Assembly: GCF_001751365.1 (NCBI RefSeq)
Contig: NZ_LJGT01000038.1
Coordinates: 409,271-473,270 of the forward strand
Source of the DNA: Streptomyces abyssalis
GTDB lineage: Bacteria > Actinomycetota > Actinomycetes > Streptomycetales > Streptomycetaceae
Length of the DNA: 64,000 nucleotides
Direction of reading: 5' to 3'
Position numbers and translations under genes: made by a program. The notes beneath the pieces are model-generated. The model saw nothing but the letters and a program-made list of their open reading frames with translations. It did no database searches and was not told the origin of the DNA. Every line of letters starts with the position of its first letter. Position 1 is the stretch's first letter. Below are positions 16,933-26,560 of the stretch, in pieces.

Positions 16933-17768
16933 CGCTGTGCCTCCTTGCGCTCGCGGCCTTCGCCCGGCGGGCCCGCGAAGGCCTGGGCGATCTCCAGCCA
17001 CCGCTGTGCGTCCGCCCCTTCGGCCCGCAGGCCGGCGTCGTCCCGGTGGACCCGCTGCGTCACGAGCCGGCAGAAGCCGACGGCGTCGCCGGTCACGCGC
17101 TGCGCCGCGTCCTCGGGACCGTGCGCCCACAACTGGCCGCCGGGGCCGACCAGTTCCACGCGGAAGGGTTCGGACGGGGGCTCGAGGCCGCGCACGGCGT
17201 AGGCGAAGTCCCGTGCCCGCACGCCGATCCGTACGACGTGACGGAGCCGCTGCGTCGGATCGCGGGGCACGCCGAGGGCTTCGGCGACGTCCTCGCCGTG
17301 GGCCCAGGTCTCCATGATCCGCGCGGTCGCCATCCCCGCGGCGCTCATCGACGGCCCGTACCAGGCGATCCGGCGGCCCTGCGGCACTCCCCCCAGCACC
17401 CGCAGCAACTCTTCGCGCCCTGCGCGCCACCGCTCCAGGAGCCGGTCCGGCGGCTGCGCGGCGCCGGCTTCCGCACCCTCGTCGACGAAGGTGTCCGGCG
17501 CCGCCAGCGCGGCCTGTGAGGCCTCGCGGAAAGCGGGTTCGTCCGTCGCGGCCAGCAGCGACTGCTCGTCGGTCCAGGCGAGATGGGCGATCTGGTGGGC
17601 GACCGTCCAGCGGGGGGCCGGTGTCGGCAGAGCCCACGCCTCCGCGTCGAGCCCGGCCACCAGCCCTTCCAGGGCCTCGCCTTCGTCCCGCAGATCCGCG
17701 AGGACGGCCTCGGTGACGCCTGCGTCGCCCGTACCGGTACCCGCACTCGAACTCTCGGCCACCACCAC
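16929..17768 (-). CDS. TIGR03084-like metal-binding (DinB/maleylpyruvate isomerase-type) protein
   Basis: 279 residues from the first of three GTG codons following GAGGAGG; the exact codon is uncertain. The N-terminal four-helix part has WTVAHQIAHLAWTDEQ (about residues 53-68) and METWAHGEDVAEALG (about 150-164), the His/Asp/Glu pattern of DinB-like metal-binding proteins. It is the first gene of the Atu-like operon and overlaps the AtuA start by GTGA. Mycothiol- or metal-dependent chemistry is known for relatives; its role here is not known. Confidence 0.75.
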   Translation of the reverse strand: MVVAESSSAGTGTGDAGVTEAVLADLRDEGEALEGLVAGLDAEAWALPTPAPRWTVAHQIAHLAWTDEQSLLAATDEPAFREASQAALAAPDTFVDEGAEAGAAQPPDRLLERWRAGREELLRVLGGVPQGRRIAWYGPSMSAAGMATARIMETWAHGEDVAEALGVPRDPTQRLRHVVRIGVRARDFAYAVRGLEPPSEPFRVELVGPGGQLWAHGPEDAAQRVTGDAVGFCRLVTQRVHRDDAGLRAEGADAQRWLEIAQAFAGPPGEGRERKEAQR

Positions 17769-17943
17769 GCACCCTCCTCGTCGAGTTCGGGACCCCATGA
17801 GCGTGACAGCGGACAGCGAAACAATCAAGCGTGCTTGTTATTTCTCTCCGGCCCGGAACGAGGCGGCGGACCCGGCCGAGTTTCTTGTACGGATGTACAT
17901 GTACACTCGCACTAGTACATCCGTACAAGAAGAAGGGACCGCG
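17769..17943. promoter_or_regulatory. Divergent promoter with large GTAC-rich palindrome
   Basis: CTTGTACGGATGTAC (17884-17898) is repeated perfectly inverted at 17915-17929, 16 bp apart. Each arm is itself a dyad (GTAC-4-GTAC), giving five GTAC half-sites between 17887 and 17926. A separate dyad CAAGC-GT-GCTTG (17826-17837) lies nearer the leftward operon. The large palindrome abuts the TetR gene start, so autoregulation plus control of the leftward operon is likely. Confidence 0.7.
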
Positions 17944-18555
17944 ATGCCAGGCCCGTCCACGACGCCCTCGTCCACCGGCTCCGAACAGCCCGCTTCCCGC
18001 AGCCGGCGCGACCCGCAGGCACGCCGGCGGGCGATCATTCAGGCCGCGGCCGACCTCCTGATCGAGGAGGGCGGCGGCAACATCACCCACCGGCGGGTCG
18101 CCGAGCGCGCCGAGGTGCCGCTCGGAGCGACCACGTACTACTTCAAGACGCTCGACGAGCTGCGCGAGGCAGGCCTCGAACTCCTGGCGGACGAGGTCGA
18201 GGAGGTTCTCGGGGACGTACGGCGCGAGGCGGCGGAGGCGCAGGGCGACCCCGAGGTCCTCGCCCGGCTCCTGCACGACTACCTCGCCGACCGCGAGAGC
18301 GTGCGGGCCGACACCGCCCTGTACTGCGCCGCGATCCAGCGCCCCGAACTGCGTCCGCTGGCGATGCGCTGGTTCGACGGGATGGTCGAGTTGCTGTCCG
18401 ACTGGACCGACCCGGCCACGGCGCGGCTGGTGGCCACGTTCGCCGACGGCGTCAGCCTCCACGCGACGGTCCACGACGAGCCGCTGAGTCTCGCGGACCT
18501 CACCCGCGTCTTCACCGCCCTGATGCGTCCGCACCCCGCCGAGGAGGAGAAGTGA
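17944..18555 (+). CDS. TetR-family transcriptional regulator
   Basis: 203 residues from ATG with AAGGGA 5 nt upstream. The N-terminal domain has RRRAIIQAAADLLIEEGG and the HTH VAERAEVPLGATTYYFKTLDEL (about residues 28-70). It overlaps the MFS gene by GTGA, forming a two-gene repressor-pump operon. The palindrome at 17884-17929 is the likely operator. Confidence 0.9.
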   Translation: MPGPSTTPSSTGSEQPASRSRRDPQARRRAIIQAAADLLIEEGGGNITHRRVAERAEVPLGATTYYFKTLDELREAGLELLADEVEEVLGDVRREAAEAQGDPEVLARLLHDYLADRESVRADTALYCAAIQRPELRPLAMRWFDGMVELLSDWTDPATARLVATFADGVSLHATVHDEPLSLADLTRVFTALMRPHPAEEEK

Positions 18556-20099
18556 CCGCCGTACGGACCGAGGAGCAGGCCCCCTCACCGCTGAGTGCCG
18601 GGCGGCGCTGGGGGGCGCTGGTGGTGCTGTCCGCCAGCCTCCTCGTGATCGTCATGGATATGACGATCCTCAACGTCGCCCTGCCGCACATAACCGCCGA
18701 ACTCGCCCCCACCGCCGCCCAGCAGCTCTGGATCGTCGACATCTACTCGCTGATCCTGGCCGGCCTGCTCGTCCCCGTCAGCGCGCTGGCCGACCGCTAC
18801 GGACGCAAGCGCACACTGCTGACCGGATACCTGTTCTTCGGCGGGTTCTCGCTGGCCATCCTGGCCGTCGACAGCCCGGCGGGAGTGATCCTGATCCGGG
18901 CGCTGCTCGGCGGCGCCGGTGCCATGATCATGCCGACGACGCTGTCGATGATCCGCGTGCTCTTCACCGACCCGAAGGAGCGCGCCACCGCCCTCGGCAT
19001 ATGGGCCGCGATCTCGGCTGTCGGCATGGCGGTCGGGCCGGTCGTCGGGGGTCTCCTCCTGGAGCACGTCTCCTGGCAGTCGGCGTTCCTGATCAACGTG
19101 CCGCTGATGGCCGTGGCGGTCCTCGCCGGCCTGTTCCTGCTGTCCGAGTACCGCACGAAGGCCAAGCCGCGCTGGGACATGGCCGGCACGCTCGCCTCGA
19201 TCGCGGGCATGGTCGCGCTGGTCTGGTCGGTCAAGCACTTCGCGGAGAAGGGCTTCCATGACGCCGCGTCATGGGCCGCGCTCGCGGCGGCAGTCCTGAT
19301 CCTGGGCTGGTTCGTACGCCGATGCCTGAACCGGCCGGACCCGATGCTGGACCTGCGGCTCTTCCGCAGGCCGCCGTTCACCGCGGGCATCCTGGCCGCG
19401 CTCGCCTCGATGTTCGCCATGGGTGCGCTCCTGCTGCTGGTCGCCCAGTGGCTGCAGCTCGTCGACGGCCGCTCCCCCATTCAGGCAGGCGTCGCCCTGC
19501 TGCCGGCCGCCATAGCCATGGGTGTGGTCTCACCGATCGCCCCGGCGCTCGCCGCCCGGATCGGCGCCCGGAACGTCCTCGGCGGCGGCCTCGCAGTCGC
19601 CGGACTGGGGTTCCTCGTCATCTGCGTGGCGCCCAGTCCGCTCGGGTACTCCTGGATCGCGCTGTCCCTGGCGCTGCTCGGCGGAGGCGGCAGCTCGCTG
19701 GCGGTCGCGTCGGCGATCGTCATGTCCGGCACCCCGCAGGAGAAAGCCGGCAACGCCGCCGCCCTGGAGGAGACGTCCTACGAGTTCGGCAGCGTGCTCG
19801 GTGTGGCCGTTCTCGGCAGCATCGCCTCCGCCGCCTACAAGTCCCACCTCGGCGGCGCCGTCCTGTCCGCGCTGGGCCTCAGCCACGCCCAGGCGGACGC
19901 CGCACGGGAATCCCTCGGCGGAGCCATGGAGATCGCCGCGCTGACGGGTTCGTCCGCCCTGGCGGACCGCGCCGCCGACGCCTTCACGGACTCCCTCACC
20001 CTCACGGGGCTCGTCGGCTTCTTCATCATGACCGGAGCCGCCGTCGTCGCCGCTGTGCTCGTCCCCCGCGACCTCGACATCACCAAGCAGACCCACTGA
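18552..20099 (+). CDS. MFS drug exporter (DHA2/EmrB type, 14 TM)
   Basis: 515 residues with about 14 membrane segments. The start of the fold has DMTILNVALPHI and WIVDIYSLILAGLLVPVSALADRYGRKR, the MFS motif A loop (about residues 63-92). The mid-region motif GPVVGGLLLEHVSWQSAFLINVP is motif C, the mark of proton-driven exporters. It starts at a GTG overlapping the TetR stop codon and is thus co-translated with its probable repressor. The exported compound is unknown; the divergent acyl-CoA operon hints at an organic acid or terpenoid. Confidence 0.92.
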   Translation: MTAVRTEEQAPSPLSAGRRWGALVVLSASLLVIVMDMTILNVALPHITAELAPTAAQQLWIVDIYSLILAGLLVPVSALADRYGRKRTLLTGYLFFGGFSLAILAVDSPAGVILIRALLGGAGAMIMPTTLSMIRVLFTDPKERATALGIWAAISAVGMAVGPVVGGLLLEHVSWQSAFLINVPLMAVAVLAGLFLLSEYRTKAKPRWDMAGTLASIAGMVALVWSVKHFAEKGFHDAASWAALAAAVLILGWFVRRCLNRPDPMLDLRLFRRPPFTAGILAALASMFAMGALLLLVAQWLQLVDGRSPIQAGVALLPAAIAMGVVSPIAPALAARIGARNVLGGGLAVAGLGFLVICVAPSPLGYSWIALSLALLGGGGSSLAVASAIVMSGTPQEKAGNAAALEETSYEFGSVLGVAVLGSIASAAYKSHLGGAVLSALGLSHAQADAARESLGGAMEIAALTGSSALADRAADAFTDSLTLTGLVGFFIMTGAAVVAAVLVPRDLDITKQTH

Positions 20100-20130
20100 C
20101 CGTCACCCACTGAGCGTCCGGCAAGCCACG

Positions 20131-20190
20131 GGGCTCCGGTCGGCGGTCCTCGTGACCGCGTGAGGCCCTCGTCCTCAACGACCGGAGCCC
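20131..20190 (+). terminator. Terminator between convergent MFS and FAD/Fe-S genes
   Basis: GGGCTCCGGTC (20131-20141) pairs with GACCGGAGCCC (20180-20190). The loop itself contains a smaller hairpin, GCGGTC...GACCGC. Confidence 0.65.
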
Positions 20191-20226
20191 GGAGGCACGG
20201 CCTGCCGGTTCACCGGTGTCCGGCCT

Positions 20227-23181
20227 TCACCCGTCCCGCGCGTCCAGCCTTTCCGCCAGCACCTCCGCCAGATGCCGGCTGCGGTGACCGCCGAGCTGCT
20301 CCAGCTGCGTACGGCACGAGTAGCCGTCGGCCAGCAGCTCCGTGCCGGGCGCCGCCTGCCGTACGGCGGGCAGCAGTTGGTCCTCGGCGCAGGCCGCCGA
20401 CACCTCGTAGTGCCCCTTCTCGAAGCCGAAGTTGCCCGCGAGGCCGCAGCAGCCCTTGCTCAACTCACCTGTCAGCCCGGCCCGTTCGCGCAGCCGCCGG
20501 TCCTCCGCGTCGCCGATGACGGCGTGCTGGTGGCAGTGGGTCTGGCCCGCGACGGGACGGCCGACACGTGGCGGCTCCCAGTCCGGGGCGTACTCCTCCA
20601 GCGTCTGCGCGAACGTCCGTACGGCTCCGGCAAGCCGCCGCGCACGCGGGTCGTCGCCCAGCAGCTCCGGTACGTCCGTCCGCAGGGCGGCGGCGCACGG
20701 CGGCTCCAGGACGGTGACCGGCAGACCCGCGTCCAGGGCGGGCTCGATGCGGTCCAGGGTGCGGCGCATCACCTCACGCGCCCGGTCGAGCTGGCCCGTG
20801 GAGACGTACGTGAGGCCGCAGCACACCTGCCTGTCCGGGACGGCCACCCGCAGACCGGCGTCCTCCAGCACCCGCACGGCGGCCGAACCGGCCTCGGGCG
20901 ACAGGTAGTTGGTGAAGGTGTCCGGCCACAGCACGATCTCCCGCCCGGCACCCGCACCCCGCGCACCCCCGCGCGCCCTCCTGCGCCACCACCGCGTGAA
21001 CGGCTCGCGCGGCAGCGCGGGGATGTCCCGTTCCGGCGCGATGCCGCCGAGCCGCTTCGCCACGGCCGCCAACGGCCGTACGCGGGCTGCCGCGTTGAGC
21101 AGCGGAACCATCCGGCTCGCCGCGGCCAGCCGGAGCCACTGCGGCAGCCGCCCCATCGAGTGGTGGGCCATCGGCCGGCGCCTGCCCTCGTAGTGGTGGT
21201 GCATGAACTCGGCCTTGTACGTGGCCATGTCGACGCCCACCGGGCAGTCGCTGCGGCAGCCCTTGCACGAGAGACACAGGTCGAGGGCCTCCCGCACCTC
21301 TTCCGACTGCCAGCCGTCGGTGACCACTTCACCCGCGAGCATCTCGTGCAGCAGCCGCGCACGTCCGCGCGTGGAGTGCTGTTCCTCGCCGGTCGCGCGG
21401 AACGACGGGCACATCACGCTCGAACCGGCGTCCGTGTTACGGCACTTGGCGACGCCCACGCAGCGGCGCACCGCCGCCGAGAAGTCGCCGCCGTCGTGCG
21501 GGTAGCCGAACTCCACGTCGACCGGCTCGCGCGGCAGCGGCGCGAAGCGCAGGTTCTCGTCGATGCGCGCGGGCCGCACCAGCATTCCCGGGTTGAGCCC
21601 GCCGTCCGGGTCCCACATGTCCTTGAAGCGTCCGAAGAGGCCGACCATCTCCTCCCCGTACATCCTCGGCAGCAGTTCGGCGCGCGCCTGCCCGTCGCCG
21701 TGTTCGCCGGAGAGGGAACCGCCGTGCGCGACGACGGTGTCGGCCAGGTCCGCCGAGAAATCGCGGAAGCGCCGGATGCCCGCCTCGCTCATCAGGTCGA
21801 AGTCGATGCGTACGTGGATGCAGCCGTCGCCGAAGTGCCCGTACGGCAGTCCGTGCAGCCCGTGCTGTCGCAGCAGCGCCCTGAAGTCCCGCAGATACGC
21901 GCCCAGCCGGGGCGGCGGAACCGCGCAGTCCTCCCAGCCGGGCCACGCCTCGCGGTCCACTCCGCCGGAACCGTCGGCCTGGGTGGCGTCCCCGGACAGG
22001 GGAAGCCGCGTCGCCGTGCCGGAGGCGTCCTCGCGGATGCGCCACAGCGCGCGCTGCGCCGCCGCCTCGACGACGAGGCTGTGGTCGGTCGTGCCGTCAG
22101 CGGCGGCGGCCCGGCACAGCTCCCCGGCCCGTGAGCGCGCGTGCGCCTCGTCGTCGCCCCCGATCTCGACGAACAGCCAGGCACCGCCGCGCGGCAGTCC
22201 GCTCCTGGCCGCGTCCGAGACGAGGTCGTTCGCCATGCCCTCGACGGTCAGCGGTCCGTACGGAAGGAGCCCCGCCGCGGCCTCCGCCGCCGCGCTCTCG
22301 TCCGCGTATCCGAGCACGGCGAGCACGCGCGCCCCAGGCACCGGCACGAGCGAGACGCGTGCCCGCGTCAGGACGCCCAGCGTCCCCTCGCTGCCGGTGA
22401 AGACGCGGGCCCAGTCCTCGCCCTTCTCGGGCAGCAGCTCGTCCAGGGCGTAACCGGAGATGCGGCGCGGCAGTTCGGGGAAGCCGGTGCGCAGCCGCGA
22501 CAGCTCCTCCCGCACCAGCGCACGGGCGTCCTCGCGCAGCGCGGACGGCACGCCCTCACCGCCGCGGGCGAGCGTCATCCGCCGCCCGCCGTAGCCGGTC
22601 ACCTCCAGCTCGCGCACGTTGTCGGCCGTCGTGCCCCAGGCGACGGAGTGCGAGCCGCAGGAGTTGTTGCCGATCATCCCGCCGAGGGTGCAGCGGCTGT
22701 GCGTGGAGGGATCGGGCCCGAAGGTCAGCCCGTGCGGCGCGGCGGCGTCACGCAGCCGGTCGAGGATCACGCCGGGCTGTACGAGCGCGGTGCGCGTCTC
22801 CGGGTCGACGGACTCGATGCGGTCCATGTGCCGGGTGAAGTCGAGCACCACTCCGGTCCCGGTGGCCTGCCCCGCGATGGACGTACCGGCGCCGCGTGCC
22901 AGCACGGGCACACCCCGCTCGCGGCAGACGGCCAGCACCGCCTCGACGTCGTCCGCGTCGCGGGGCGCGACCACGCCCAGCGGCACGCGCCTGTAGTTCG
23001 AGGCGTCCATGGTGAACAGCGAGCGCGTGCCGGTGCCGAACTCGACCTCTCCGCCTCGCAGCGCCTGCCGCAGCGCGCCTTCGACCTCGCGTGCCCGTTC
23101 GGCCTCGCGCGCCCGCTCCCGCTCGCCTGCCTGTCCGTCTGCCCGTCCGTCTGCCGCCACCCGCGCCTGTGCATGTGCCAT
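20227..23181 (-). CDS. FAD-linked oxidase / Fe-S protein fusion (GlcD-GlcF or D-lactate dehydrogenase type)
   Basis: 984 residues. The N-terminal half is a VAO-type FAD domain: VLARGAGTSIAGQATG (about 95-110), LGGMIGNNSCGSHS, TGSEGTLGVLT and the C-terminal HFGDGCIHVRI with GEHGDG. The second half has ferredoxin-type cysteines (CVGVAKC and CLSCKGCRSDCP) followed by two CCG domains (CCGLTYVS, CCGLAGNFGFE). It oxidises a 2-hydroxy acid and passes electrons through Fe-S centres, probably at the membrane. ATG at 23181 is preferred over a GTG at 23196; neither has a strong ribosome site. Upstream is a short Arg/Glu-rich tail. Confidence 0.9.
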   Translation of the reverse strand: MAHAQARVAADGRADGQAGERERAREAERAREVEGALRQALRGGEVEFGTGTRSLFTMDASNYRRVPLGVVAPRDADDVEAVLAVCRERGVPVLARGAGTSIAGQATGTGVVLDFTRHMDRIESVDPETRTALVQPGVILDRLRDAAAPHGLTFGPDPSTHSRCTLGGMIGNNSCGSHSVAWGTTADNVRELEVTGYGGRRMTLARGGEGVPSALREDARALVREELSRLRTGFPELPRRISGYALDELLPEKGEDWARVFTGSEGTLGVLTRARVSLVPVPGARVLAVLGYADESAAAEAAAGLLPYGPLTVEGMANDLVSDAARSGLPRGGAWLFVEIGGDDEAHARSRAGELCRAAAADGTTDHSLVVEAAAQRALWRIREDASGTATRLPLSGDATQADGSGGVDREAWPGWEDCAVPPPRLGAYLRDFRALLRQHGLHGLPYGHFGDGCIHVRIDFDLMSEAGIRRFRDFSADLADTVVAHGGSLSGEHGDGQARAELLPRMYGEEMVGLFGRFKDMWDPDGGLNPGMLVRPARIDENLRFAPLPREPVDVEFGYPHDGGDFSAAVRRCVGVAKCRNTDAGSSVMCPSFRATGEEQHSTRGRARLLHEMLAGEVVTDGWQSEEVREALDLCLSCKGCRSDCPVGVDMATYKAEFMHHHYEGRRRPMAHHSMGRLPQWLRLAAASRMVPLLNAAARVRPLAAVAKRLGGIAPERDIPALPREPFTRWWRRRARGGARGAGAGREIVLWPDTFTNYLSPEAGSAAVRVLEDAGLRVAVPDRQVCCGLTYVSTGQLDRAREVMRRTLDRIEPALDAGLPVTVLEPPCAAALRTDVPELLGDDPRARRLAGAVRTFAQTLEEYAPDWEPPRVGRPVAGQTHCHQHAVIGDAEDRRLRERAGLTGELSKGCCGLAGNFGFEKGHYEVSAACAEDQLLPAVRQAAPGTELLADGYSCRTQLEQLGGHRSRHLAEVLAERLDARDG

Positions 23182-23241
23182 GCCACCAGCGTGCACGGTG
23201 ATCGTGCCTGAGGGGCACCCTCCCCACCGACCCGTCCGCCT

Positions 23242-23991
23242 TCAGCGCCCGTCGGCGTCCCGGCAGAGCCCGGCCGGGACTCCCCGGGTCTCGATCACGA
23301 CGCCGCCGGAGGGACGCCCGCCGGAGAAGGCGGCGGCGTTGAGGCAGAAGTGCACCCACATGTTGAACTGGATCTCCTTGGCCACCCGCAGCCGGCTGTA
23401 GAGCAGCGCCGCCATCCGGTCCCCGGCCCGCGACCACGCCTCGACCTGGAACTCGAGTGCGCCGTCACCGGTGGCGCGCGCGCTGAACTGAATCTGCCCC
23501 GCCTCCAGATGGCCCCGCAGGGTGCCGAGCCTGAAGGAGGCCGGACCGCTGTGCACGACGCGTACGGGCCCGTCCCAGGGGCCCGGCATCTGCACCCGGT
23601 ACTCGTCGCCGACGCGCAGCTTCCCCCTCTCACCGCGGGTCTTGACGAAGACCGCGACGGTCCACGGGGCGGCCCGGTTCGGGTTCGCCGCCACGGTGGC
23701 GGCCAGCTCACCGGCGCTCATCCGCGCCCCGACGATGCGGACCCTGAATCGGCGGTGGAACATCGGCCCGACGCCGTCGGAGAGCAGCTTGCTCCGCTCG
23801 TCCACGGCGTCCGGCGGGATGGGCGGCGGCAGATCGCCCTCGTCGCCGCGCGTCTCGCTCCGGTGGAGGGCCGTGATGCGCCAGAAGTACTGCCATGAGA
23901 CCAGCAGGATGCCGGCCGGAAGCCGCAGCAGGGTCCCGGCCCGCCGCCTGAGAGTCACACCACCGGACGAGGCTCTGCGGAGTGCGCTCAT
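23242..23991 (-). CDS. DUF1990-like (UPF0548) protein A
   Basis: 249 residues; ATG at 23991 is chosen but a start at 24021 is possible. An N-terminal basic/hydrophobic stretch (LLRLPAGILLVSWQYFW) precedes the domain. The C-terminal part has FRLGTLRGHLEAGQI and FQVEAWSRAGDRMAALLY, matching the DUF1990 pattern Y/L-GTL-GH-E-GE and a conserved AFSR. Function of the family is unknown. A related protein lies 320 bp to the right on the other strand. Confidence 0.6.
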   Translation of the reverse strand: MSALRRASSGGVTLRRRAGTLLRLPAGILLVSWQYFWRITALHRSETRGDEGDLPPPIPPDAVDERSKLLSDGVGPMFHRRFRVRIVGARMSAGELAATVAANPNRAAPWTVAVFVKTRGERGKLRVGDEYRVQMPGPWDGPVRVVHSGPASFRLGTLRGHLEAGQIQFSARATGDGALEFQVEAWSRAGDRMAALLYSRLRVAKEIQFNMWVHFCLNAAAFSGGRPSGGVVIETRGVPAGLCRDADGR

Positions 23992-24008
23992 GCGGCTTAT
24001 GACACCAT

Positions 24009-24028
24009 ATGAGCGATACATGAGCGAT
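24009..24028. promoter_or_regulatory. Direct repeat between divergent DUF1990-region genes
   Basis: ATGAGCGAT occurs at 24009-24017 and 24020-24028, an 11-bp period equal to one helical turn. It lies in the 86-bp gap between divergent starts and may bind a regulator; it could also include alternative start codons. Confidence 0.35.
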
Positions 24029-24077
24029 CTGGATGTCCGAGGAACGGCCGCCCGCCGGGGCGGCGAAGGAGGTCGTC

Positions 24078-24293
24078 ATGCGGACCGGACGCCTGCTGCG
24101 GATGCTCGGTCTGCGAAGCGGGCACCTGGAAGCCGCGTCCCTGGGCTCGATCGCGCTCTGCGTGGCCCTGTGGTCGCGCGCCGCGAGTGTGGACCAGGAC
24201 GAGCGCGGCAACGCGGAACGCCGCGCACTCTTCGTCTCCATGTGGGCTCCGATGCTGTGGCTGATGAGTCAGTCGCTGCGGGAGTTCGACTGA
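24078..24293 (+). CDS. Small membrane protein, unknown
   Basis: 71 residues from an ATG 5 nt after AAGGAGG, an excellent ribosome site. Two hydrophobic segments (about residues 21-37 and 50-66) are separated by a charged loop, DQDERGNAERR, suggesting a hairpin in the membrane. I recognise no family. It sits between two DUF1990-like genes, 20 bp before the second, and probably shares its transcript. Confidence 0.7.
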   Translation: MRTGRLLRMLGLRSGHLEAASLGSIALCVALWSRAASVDQDERGNAERRALFVSMWAPMLWLMSQSLREFD

Positions 24294-24313
24294 CCCCGAA
24301 GGCCCGGCCCTGA

Positions 24314-25075
24314 ATGATCCGTGAGCGACGCCTGCGCCGTGAGCGTGCGGTCAGGACGCTGCGCGCCCTCCGCGGCCTCGGCGTCAACTACGCGGAGCCG
24401 CCGCCGGACCCCGCCCCCGCCTCCGGCTGGCAATTCGACACGCTCGTGCAGGCGCTGCCCGCGGAGCCCGCCGGGGCGCCGGCCGCGGGAGGCCCGTGGG
24501 AGACGGCGTGCCGTCTCGTGCGCGACTACCAGTTCGCCGATCCCCGCATCCTGCGCGCTCTCTACGACGCCGGAGAGCCGCTGCCGGGACGGAACATGCT
24601 CCTCGAAGGCCGCTTCTGCGGGCTGCGCTTCGACATGGGCGTACGCGTCACCTCCGTGACGGACGTCACGCGCGGCTCGGACGCGGGCGCACGCCGCGTC
24701 TGGGGCTGGAGCTACCGCACGCTCGACGGCCACCTGGAAGAGGGCGAGCTCACATACGAGGTCGTCAAGCATCTGGCCACGGGCCGCGTGGACTTCGTCA
24801 TCGCCGGATACTCCCGCCGCGCCCCGATCCGCAGTCCCCTGATCCGGTACGGCTTTCTGCTCTTCGGACGTCTCACACAGCGCCGCTTCTACCGCCGCAG
24901 CGGACGGCGGCTGCGCAGACTGCTGCTCCAGGAGCTGGACGGGGCTCCGCCGTCGGTGCCCGAGCCCCACCCGTACGGCGGCGGCGTCGTGATCGCCCCC
25001 GGTCCCGGAGCCCCCGGACGGGAAGGGCGGGGAGGACGAGTCGGACGAGGCGGACGAGGAGCGGGCGCCTCCTGA
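24314..25075 (+). CDS. DUF1990-like (UPF0548) protein B
   Basis: 253 residues. WGWSYRTLDGHLEEGELTY (about 134-152) followed by FVIAGYSRRAPIRSPLIRYGF matches the DUF1990 core more clearly than its neighbour does. The N-terminus is basic, and the C-terminal 20 residues are a Gly/Arg tail. It follows the small membrane protein closely. Enzymatic role unknown; the pair flanking a membrane protein suggests a lipid- or envelope-linked job, but that is speculation. Confidence 0.65.
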   Translation: MIRERRLRRERAVRTLRALRGLGVNYAEPPPDPAPASGWQFDTLVQALPAEPAGAPAAGGPWETACRLVRDYQFADPRILRALYDAGEPLPGRNMLLEGRFCGLRFDMGVRVTSVTDVTRGSDAGARRVWGWSYRTLDGHLEEGELTYEVVKHLATGRVDFVIAGYSRRAPIRSPLIRYGFLLFGRLTQRRFYRRSGRRLRRLLLQELDGAPPSVPEPHPYGGGVVIAPGPGAPGREGRGGRVGRGGRGAGAS

Positions 25076-25202
25076 ACCCGTCCGCAGTCGTTCGGCACCC
25101 GCGTGGTTGAACAAGCCGTGAACGGAGACCCGAGTCTGTGCATCTCGCAGCGCTGCACGGGATGAAGGCGCCGGCAGTTGAGAACACAGCACCGGCCGCC
25201 GG

Positions 25203-25239
25203 CCCCCTCCGCGGAGGTACATGCCTTCCGTGGAGGGGG
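25203..25239 (+). promoter_or_regulatory. Hairpin upstream of serC
   Basis: A 13-bp stem (25203-25215 with 25227-25239, one G-T pair) and 11-nt loop. It may terminate the DUF1990 transcript. It lies 90 bp before the apparent serC promoter, so an attenuator in the serC leader is less likely. Confidence 0.6.
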
Positions 25240-25316
25240 ACTCCACCAGACCCGGCCCGAGCAGGGCGTTCGTCTCACCCGCTGGACCACCTGCCGTGCC
25301 ATGTGAAGGAACGCAC

Positions 25317-26447
<1,131 letters not shown>

Positions 26448-26465
26448 GCAGCGCGCACGGACAGG

Positions 26466-26504
26466 AGGCGGGCCCGGGCGTCGTGAGAACGCCCGGGCCC
26501 GCCT
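26466..26504. terminator. Bidirectional terminator between serC and ABC permease
   Basis: Perfect 16-bp stem (26466-26481 with 26489-26504) and a 7-nt loop, in a 113-bp convergent gap. Confidence 0.9.
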
Positions 26505-26560
26505 CGCTCGCCCGCACCACCGGGTATCAGCCACCGCCGGGTGCCGGGCGCCGCCGGGTG

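Noticed and set aside
20272..22134. Plus-strand frame opposite the FAD/Fe-S gene
   Set aside because: Antisense shadow; the minus strand carries all conserved motifs.
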